Source: Baffinella frigidus
Taxonomy: Eukaryota > Cryptophyceae > Cryptomonadales > Baffinellaceae
Length of the DNA stretch: 16,542 nt
Direction: 5' to 3'
Assembly: GCA_026770585.1 (NCBI GenBank)
Contig: MU646556.1
Location: 240,656-257,197 of the forward strand
Below are positions 8,956 to 15,800 of the stretch, in pieces. A model generated the notes under the pieces. It was given only the letters and a program-made list of their open reading frames with translations, ran no database searches and was not told the DNA's origin. Made by a program: the position numbers and the translations under genes. Numbering within the stretch: position 1 is the first letter of the stretch; the number at the start of each line of letters is the position of its first letter.

Positions 8956-9300
8956 TGGAGGATGGGGTTCAGGGGTTGGGGGTTAGGGTGTACGGTTTGG
9001 GGTTTGGGGTTTGGGGGTTAGGTTGCAGGGTGTAGGGTGTGGGGTTCGGGTGTAGGGTGTGAGGTTTGGAGTTGGAGTCAGGGGTCAACCCTAAATGATA
9101 AATGGAGGAGCACAGGCGGGCACGCGCCGTATTCGCAACCTTAGGGGCTTAGGTTGCCCCTAAACCCGCATCCCTAGACCGTCACCCCCAATGATACCAA
9201 ATACAGGGGGGGGCACCGGGTCCTGAACACTCGCTGCACTCCAAACCTCAAACCCGCTGCCCCTACACCCGACCCCCATAAACAGTGCGCCGACTAGGGT

Positions 9301-9895
9301 TTGGAACGCACCGAGTCCGAAAGGTTCCTTCAAGGTCGTCAAGCTTAGCAGTCCACCCCCACCCCCCCGCAACAGCCTCGCTATTACTAGTGTGCCCCAA
9401 TCGCGTATTTACTTTTCGTTACCAGAAACTGTTATTTTCATATCCGTTTCCGCAGTCAAACGTACTGGTGGAGAGTACCGGGTCCGGAACTGTTGGGGTT
9501 CATACCCTAAACCCCAAATCCTTATGCTTTGGGGTTTAGGGTATAGGCATAAACCACACACGACAAAAGGAGACGTACCGTGTCCTGAACGTCCAAGGTC
9601 CCCGAGTTTCGCCGTCCACCCCCACCCCCCCGCCACCGCGCCTACCGCGCCCACCAGCCGCCCCTCCTTCCCTCACACCCTCAACCCTAACTAGCCTCCC
9701 AGTGCCCGGTGGGTGCGGCCTGTCGGTGGTATCGCTCCCCCCGCCACTAACTCACAGCCCCTCACCTCCAAACCCTGAATGGAAATTAGAGGGGTACCGG
9801 GTTCGGAAGGTCCCCTCGAGGTCGCCGAATTTCGCCGTCCACCCCCACCCCCCCGCCACCGCGCCCACCAGCCGCCCCTCCTTTCCGAAAAAGTG
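9301..9895 (+). repeat. Three-copy 100-bp repeat with C-rich end
   Basis: GTACCGGGTTCGGAAGGTCC, a GAATTTCGCCGTCCACCCCC stretch and ACCCCCCCGCCACCGCGCCC occur at 9574-9672 and 9794-9889, with a diverged copy at 9301-9385. A partial copy (GTACCGGGTCCGGAACTG) is at 9476. Frames across it are conserved only as repeats. Confidence 0.85.
9502..9544. repeat. Hairpin made of opposed telomere-like units
   Basis: ATACCCTAAACCCCAAA (9502-9518) and its exact complement (9528-9544) face each other over a 9-base loop. C-rich and G-rich heptamers are joined head to head here, which marks an inversion or fold-back of a telomere-like tract. Confidence 0.9.
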
Positions 9896-10186
9896 CTGCG
9901 GGGTGTAGGGTTCGGGGTTGAGGGAGTAGAGTGTAGGTTTTTGTTTTGTTGGCGCGTGTTTCAATCACACACTGCAGAGATTAGTCAACCCGCCGGTGAC
10001 AGCCTAAACCAGCCGTCCTTCTTCCCCCCCCAAAAGCTGAAGGGTGCAGGGTTCAGGGGTTAGGGTTCCGGTGTAGGATTTACGTAAGTTCTTCCAGGCC
10101 GGTATTTTTTACTACAAACTGGCAGTCTGCTATATTCAAAAAGGTGTTGGAATCCAACACCTGGCTGCCACTACTTTGTTATAGTG

Positions 10187-10268
10187 GTTTATGGTTTATG
10201 GTTTATGGTTTATTGCTTATGGTTCTATGGTTTATGGTTTATGGTTCACGGTTCACGGTTTATGGTTT
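10187..10268. repeat. Second TTTATGG heptamer array
   Basis: About eleven GTTTATG-type units, the same rare variant as at 1705-1830. Upstream, 10080-10140 is unique and 10142-10162 is a perfect 10-bp inverted repeat (AGGTGTTGGA around one base). Confidence 0.9.
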
Positions 10269-10342
10269 GAAAAACCTGGAGGGACGGCCAGCCACTCCTT
10301 ATTGTTTTCGAAGGCAGCCGCGACTTTGACTATCCCGGAACG

Positions 10343-10405
10343 GACAATCCTCAAGTTGCTGTTCGGGGCTCGTGGTACAAACCGGGTAACATTAGAGCGA
10401 AAAAA
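10343..10405 (+). mobile_element. Highly diverged family M fragment
   Basis: AATCCTCAAGTTGCTGTTCG, then GTGGTACAAACCGGGTAACA and GAGCGAAAA follow the order of the family M interior (CTCAAGTTGAC, GGTACAAACCCGTCAAC, GAGCGGAAA). Neither terminal repeat is present. Confidence 0.55.
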
Positions 10406-10452
10406 ATGAACACATTATTAATCGTGTTTTTTAAATACATAAAAAAAACATG

Positions 10453-10505
10453 CCCGGCAATATTCTTTTATATATATGTAAAAAAACATATATAAAAAAT
10501 CCGGG
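10453..10505. repeat. AT-rich hairpin
   Basis: Outer CCCGG/CCGGG and inner TTTATATATATG / CATATATAAA surround an A-rich loop, interrupting the repeat between its left half and full copy. It is the most AT-rich stretch in the window. Confidence 0.65.
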
Positions 10506-11032
10506 GTTATACCTGGAGGGACGGCCACTCCTTGTTGTTTTCGAAGGAGGACGAGACTTTGACCAGCGCGCCTTTCAGGCATCTCTCCGTGCCGTGCACT
10601 ACCTCCTCCTGTGGTTTCGGGTTTCAGGTTTCGGGATGAGGGCTTATGGTTTGGGGGTTTTGATATCCAGGGTTTCGGGTTTCGGGTTTCGGGTTTCGGG
10701 TTTAGGGGTTAGGGGTTAGGGTCTAGTTTTTTTTGTGTGGTTTGGGATTATGGTTACAGGGTTTGGGGTTTGCGACTGCGACCAGCGCGCCTTTCTGGCA
10801 TTTCTCCGTTCTGTGTACCACCTCCTCCTGTGGTTTCGGGTTTCGGGTTTCGGGATGACGGTTTAGGGCTTCGGGCTTCGGGATGATGATTTGGGGGGTG
10901 AGGTCCAGGTTTAATGGTCAATGATTAGGGTTTAGGTGTTTATTAGGATGTGGATGTTGACCAGTGCGCCTTCCTGGCATTTCACCTCCTCGTGTATCTG
11001 ATTGGGGAGTCAATTTCTGGGGGGGTCAATTT

Positions 11033-11182
11033 CTAGCTCTGCCTCAGTCGGGTTGACTGACTGTTTCCACACCAGGAGTTGGTTTGTACCACCCACCAGG
11101 GAAATCAACTTCCGGTAAACCCGGGAAGTCAACTTCTGGTCTCCTCATTTTGAGGAGACCAGATTGACTCAGGCAGAGCTAG
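11033..11182. mobile_element. MITE-like family M, 150-bp copy with AATTT target duplication
   Basis: The terminal repeats CTAGCTCTGCCTCAGTC (11033-11049) and GACTCAGGCAGAGCTAG (11166-11182) match at 16 of 17 positions. The element is flanked on both sides by AATTT (11028-11032, 11183-11187), a likely 5-bp target duplication. Its interior differs from other copies and holds a GGTCTCCTCA/TGAGGAGACC hairpin (about 11138-11160), so it is a subfamily. Confidence 0.85.
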
Positions 11183-11317
11183 AATTTAGGCTCCCTTGCT
11201 GTGTACAGCTGCGCCTCGCATTCCCGTGTGAATGTATAAACAATTGAATCCACCGCCCGTACAAATCGATGGACTCGGGAAAGGCGATTCGCCTCTCCTA
11301 TCAGGGCTGGTGGTAGT

Positions 11318-11457
11318 CTAGCTCCGCCCCAGTCCAGTTGGCTGACTTTTCTTAAGTTGACATCCCAGGTTTGCGGTACTAATCCGTCAACTTTGGAGCG
11401 GAAAAGAGCCCGATCCCACCAAAATGGAGACACCAAAATAGACTGAGACAGATCTAG
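11318..11457 (+). mobile_element. MITE-like family M, full 140-bp copy
   Basis: Its ends CTAGCTCCGCCCCAGTC and GACTGAGACAGATCTAG match at 13 of 17. The interior (CTTAAGTTGACATCCCAGG, TTTGCGGTACTAATCCGTCA) matches the copies at 5623, 5828 and, in reverse, 14065. About 50 bases of left flank (GGACTCGGGAAAGGCGATTC) recur before the copy at 11913, so that flank was duplicated with it. No target duplication is visible. Confidence 0.85.
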
Positions 11458-11526
11458 GAGTTGTACCGCGAACCCAGAATAATCCCGAAACACCGGTGGC
11501 CACCTTCTTCTAAAAAAACCTTCCCC

Positions 11527-11749
11527 GTAATTCAAATTCGAGTTTTCTTCCCCGATTGACTGCCTTAAATTGGCAAATCAATCGTAACATTTCTGGACAT
11601 GACTCCAATTTAGATCTCACGTGTGGTACAAACTGGACGCGACTCGTAACGTTCGGGTCCAGGTTTGGGGTGTGGAAATCAATTCATCCCCCCCCCCCCC
11701 TGAATTGGAGCCACCTGGTGTCTCATGAGACACCTCGAATTTGAATTAC
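11527..11749. repeat. 223-bp inverted-repeat element
   Basis: 16-bp perfect ends GTAATTCAAATTCGAG (11527-11542) and complement (11734-11749). Inside are a perfect 18-bp palindrome GGTGTCTCATGAGACACC (11717-11734) and a run of 13 C at 11688. It has no coding capacity. Confidence 0.75.
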
Positions 11750-11811
11750 AGAGTAGGGGTTTTCAGTAGTTACTTCTGGTACAAAACCTCAGAATCGTAA
11801 GTCCACCTCGA

Positions 11812-11990
11812 GTCCCTCCACCTTCAACCGTTGCTGCAATCACTGCCACCACGACTGGTCGCGGGGGACTCGGCAAAGGCGATTCGCCCCGACTCTCAGG
11901 TCTGGTGTCAGTCTAGCTCTACAGCAGTCCATTGGTTCACCTGACCCAAATAGACTGAGATACATAGAATGAGGTTGAAGGTGGAGGGAC
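11812..11990. repeat. 18-bp inverted repeat enclosing a family M remnant
   Basis: GTCCCTCCACCTTCAACC (11812-11829) is an exact complement of 11973-11990. The enclosed DNA holds the flank shared with the copy at 11318 and the short family M remnant. Confidence 0.8.
11913..11967 (+). mobile_element. MITE-like family M, internally deleted remnant
   Basis: The left end CTAGCTCTACAGCAGTC and a right end GACTGAGATACATAG are separated by only about 23 bases, so nearly all of the interior is lost. Confidence 0.7.
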
Positions 11991-11999
11991 CTCCGTGTA

Positions 12000-12660
12000 G
12001 CCTCGCGCGGAGGCAGCTACGACGTAGCCCTGCGCCAGCATCTCCTGCTTGCGCGATCTGCGGTCAGCACCTGAGCCAAGCGCCCCCTAGACTTTGGCTC
12101 TTCGGGAAGTTTGTGCTGGGTTCGAGGCGGAGGAATGGGTCCACAGTGTGGCCTCGAGGCTGAGGGATCAGGGTGCGGAGCGCGTTTGCAGGGGCCACGG
12201 TGTCTACCTTGGTGGCCCTGCCAGGTGACATCACCGACCGCGCGCCACCATCTCCGCCGTTGGACCCCATCTCCGCACCAACGCACCAGGCTGCGCGCTG
12301 GTGGCCTTCCTCACAGGCAGTCGCCTGCTGAGTTGCGGCGGACCAGCTGCGAGCACGCTGCTGACGAACGGGGAGTGCGTGTGGTTCCTCCTCCTTCTCC
12401 ACGCGGTCTACGCTCGCGAACGACGCGGTAGGCAACGCCTGACTATCGCCCTCCTGCCGTTGCTCAGTTTCTTTTTTTGGAAAAAAGAAATCCGGGCCCG
12501 CCTCGCTATCGATAGTGTTGACTTTGTCCAAAGTCAACATCTGAGGCGGGCCGCGCCGATTCAAAATTTTCTTTCTGACGCGGATTCAGATTTTCAATCG
12601 ATCTGGAACGGTCGGGGGCCCGGTCACAACCACGTTTGGCCGGAGATTCCACCGGATTTG
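12000..12660 (+). other. GC-rich probable upstream region of the PDZ gene
   Basis: This stretch lacks heptamer repeats and is GC-rich. It has open frames on both strands (for example 12064-12564 on -, and + from a GTG at 12301) that show no recognisable domain. It probably holds the promoter and 5' UTR, or an unseen 5' exon. I could not identify a TATA box or other defined promoter element. Confidence 0.4.
12495..12552. repeat. Two-tier hairpin upstream of the PDZ gene
   Basis: The outer arms GGCCCGCCTC (12495-12504) and GAGGCGGGCC (12543-12552) are perfect. Inside them GTTGACTTTG (12517-12526) pairs perfectly with CAAAGTCAAC (12529-12538) across a 2-base loop. It lies 118 bases before the predicted start codon and could be a structured 5' UTR element or another small fold-back insertion. 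Confidence 0.75.
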
Positions 12661-12669
12661 GGGGCGGCG

Positions 12670-12801
12670 ATGTACGCACAGTCCTATGGCGGGAGCTACA
12701 ATCCGTATGGCCGGCCGTCTGCGCCGCCCATGGCAGCCCCTTCACCCCAGACAAGACATACCTCTGTCGGGGCGCCGCCCCACTCGTCCGGGCACAGCCA
12801 G
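12670..12801 (+). CDS. Exon 1: Gly/Pro/Tyr-rich N-terminus
   Basis: The ATG at 12670 is the first ATG in an open frame that otherwise extends upstream only to a GTG, and it has a purine at -3. The 44 codons begin MYAQSYGGSYNPYGRP and continue Pro/Ser/His-rich, as in many disordered N-termini. A donor CAG|GTGCCT lies at 12801/12802, phase 0, before the in-frame TAA at 12850. The partner acceptor is ambiguous: CAG at 12980 (used here) and AG at 13004 both restore the PDZ frame. An unseen small exon between is also possible. Confidence 0.5.
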
Positions 12802-15800
12802 GTGCCTGGCCCCCAAACACCTCCCCCATATACCCTGCCAGAGATATCCTAACACCTCCCCCACCTGAAGCCCACGGTACGTACGCTGCCGCCCTGCTCA
12901 CCGCCAGAGATGCCTGGGGCTTGGCGCAAACTCGGAACAGAACTCAGTCCACGGCCGTACTCACCGCCCACCCACCGCAGTTGCATGGGAATGGGCACGG
13001 ACAGCCGGTTGCAAACAAGCCGCCCTCGATCGTGAGCCGCACCACCGCGGTGCCCGGGCCGGACGGCGTCCCCGGGGACGCGTCGTTCGGCGTCGGGGCG
13101 GGCGTGTCGGTCGCAGAGGGCATGGGGTTCTGGATCAACTCGATCAAGCCGGGCGGCCCAGCCGAACAGGTGCGCGCCCGCTGCTGAGAGCCCCTGAACC
13201 CTAAGCCCCAAACTTTAAACCCTAAACCCTAAACCCTACACCCTAAACCCCAAACCCTAAACCCTAAACCCCAAACCCCAAACCCTGAACCCTAAACCCT
13301 AAACCCTAAACCCTAAACCCTAAACCCTAATCGTCTCTCTCTCTCTCTCTCACACACACACACTCTATGTGTCTCTCCTCAACCCTGACCCCAAAACCCC
13401 AAACCCAAAACCCAACCCCCAAAACCCTAAGCCCTAAACCCTAAACCCTAAACCCTGAACCAAATTCCATAGGGGATTGGAGCCTTCCCTTCAAAACTGA
13501 GGCCCACGGCTCCAAATCCCTACAGACCGGCAGAATTCACATTACACTTGCCGCGACAAGTCCGTGTTTCTTTTGCAGGCGGGTTTCATGCAGGGGGGGG
13601 GGGTAATAGTAACGATGCACAAAAACAAACTCCAACCCCCAAACCCCAAACCCTCAAACCCCAAACCCCAAACCCCTAAACCCAACACACTAAACAGGCG
13701 GGTCTCATGAAGGGGGACTTAATCGTAACGATCAACGGGTATCGCCCGATCGCGCTCTCAGGGCTACGTTCCATGCTTCTCGGCCCGCGAGGTGCCTTTA
13801 TCATTCTCCCATCGCTTTACACAGCGGGCGATTTTGTACCAGAACAGGACCATATAATTGATGTAGAGACTATACAACTACATGTAGAGCCTATACAAGT
13901 ACATGTACCGCCGTGTTTGCTGCGAGTGACGATCTACAGACACCGTCCGATCGCGCTCTCAGGGCTACGTTCCATGCTCCTTGGCCTGCGAGGTGCGACC
14001 GGCAGAGGCAAATAGACTGAGACAGAGCTCTGTCTCAGTCTATTCGCCCCCCCCCACCAAGGCTCGAGCTCTGCCTCAGTCTATTTGGGCTCTCCAATTT
14101 GGTGCGCCCGGGCTCTTTTCTGCTCCAAGGTTGACGGATATGTACCGCAGACCCAGCATGTCAACTTGAGAATAGTCGGTCAACTTGAGTGAGGCAGAGC
14201 TAGGTCCTCGGGCCCCGAGGTTCCTTCAATTCGCTCCCGTCGCTTTACAAAGAGGGCGCGTTTGTACCAGGACACGTGCGAATAATTGGTGTAGAGGCTG
14301 TACAACTACAGGGGTACCTCGCTCATAAGAAACTGCCCCCCCCTAGGACCCTACAGTAGGACTATGCCCAGGGCCCTATGGTGGTCCTAGGGGGGGGGGG
14401 GGTTCTTATGAGCGAGGTACCCCTGTACTTGTGCAGTTTGCTCCTGAACCCCACACCCTAAACCCTCAAACGCAGGGACGATGGTGGAGATCGGGGTGCG
14501 GCGGCGCTCGGCGCTTCCCAATGCACCCCTGGTGCTTTTCCGTGTCGAACGAGGTGGCAACCCTGCACCCTACACCCTGAACTCTGAGACCCAACCTCAA
14601 AACCCCACACTTGAAATTCCAAACCCTAAGACCTCAAACCTCAAACCCTAACCCCAGTGCGATGCAAACCCTCAACCCCAAACCCCAAACCCCAAACCCC
14701 AAACCCCAGACCCCAAACCCCAAACCCCAAACTCCAAACCCCAATCCCTCAACCCTAAACCCTCATCCAGGCGGCGGGAACACACAGGCGGGGCCGCGGC
14801 CTGGTTGTTGCCGCCTGGTTGAGGGTTTCGGGCTTAGGGTTTAAACCATTAACACTATACCCGAAATCAGGCGGTGGGAACACCGCCACATAGACGGGGC
14901 TCTAATCCCTAAATCCCGAAACCCTCATCCAACCCTGATCCCTAACCCCGAAACCCTGAATCAGGCGGCGGGAATGCCACGACACAGGCGGGGCTCGACT
15001 GTTTAGGGATTGCGGTATAGGGTTCAGGGTTCAAGGATGCGGGTTTGGGGTTTATGGTTCTGGAGACTCGCCGCAGGCCCGCGAAACCCCTTAACACTAT
15101 ACCCGAAACCAGGCGGCGGGAACACCGCCACACAGGCGGGGCTCGGCGAGCCTGCGGTAAAGTCTCCTGAACCCTAAACCCTCATCTTTAAACCCCAAAC
15201 CCTAAACTGCAATCCTGAAACCCCACACCCTGAGCCCCAAACCCCACTCCCTAAACCCTCGTCGTTGACCCCAGCACCTGAAACCCAACACCCGAAGTCC
15301 GAAACCCGGAACCTAAGTCTATCAAATCCCTAACCGCATGCGATATGTCTCCTGAACCCCAAAGGCGGGAACACCGCGACACAGGCGGGGCGAGCCTGCG
15401 GTACGTCTCATGCACCTCAACACCCTAAACCCCAAACCTTGAACCCTAAACCCTAAACCGCAATCTTTAAACCCTAAACCCTAAACACTAAACACTCAAC
15501 ACTAAACACTAACCCTGAAGCCCTACAGCCTAAACCAAAAACCCTAAACCCTAAACCTTAAACCCTAAACCCTAAAACCTAACCCTTAACCCCCAAAACC
15601 TCAACCCTAAACCCTAAACCCTAGACCCTAAACCCCAAACCTTAAACCATGCACTCCAAACCCGAGAGCCTAATTCCGAAGCCCGACGCCCGACACCCTA
15701 ATCCCCACACCCGTTGCGGCAAGTCTCGCACATTGCCACACACATTCTCCATCGTCCTTTGCCAGACACGAATGAACATAGTAGGGACGAATACAAATAT

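Larger units (their letters stand above)
10274..10996 (+). repeat. Four-copy dispersed repeat with heptamer spacers
   Basis: ACCTGGAGGGACGGCC, ACTCCTTGTTGTTTTCGAAG, ACCAGCGCGCCTTTCAGGCA and CACCTCCTCCTGTGGTTTCG occur as a full copy at 10511-10648, a left half at 10274-10330 and right halves at 10772-10868 and 10949-10996. TTTCGGG and TTTAGGG units follow the two copies that include CTCCTGTGG. Confidence 0.85.

Noticed and set aside
9494-9515. tRNA T-arm-like GGGTTCATACCC
   Set aside because: No acceptor stem, anticodon arm or D-arm can be built around it; it belongs to the opposed-heptamer hairpin.
11179-11535. 118-codon open frame on the - strand
   Set aside because: It runs through the 11318-11457 MITE-like element, which is non-coding in its other copies.
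12064-12564. 166-codon open frame on the - strand
   Set aside because: It has no recognisable domain, overlaps the upstream region of the PDZ gene and runs through the 12495-12552 hairpin. GC-rich DNA often has such frames.
12301-12669. Upstream extension of exon 1
   Set aside because: There is no ATG before 12670 in this frame, only a GTG at 12301, and the extension crosses a hairpin and shows no protein-like pattern. An upstream exon cannot be excluded.
12636-12980. PDZ frame read straight upstream from exon 2 to an ATG at 12636
   Set aside because: It is open, but the overlapping frame from 12670 gives a far more natural Gly/Pro/Tyr-rich N-terminus with a good donor. Not excluded outright.
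14769-15394. CRISPR-like spaced repeats
   Set aside because: Spacing is irregular (94 to 252), spacers are telomere-like heptamers and the setting is a eukaryotic intron.
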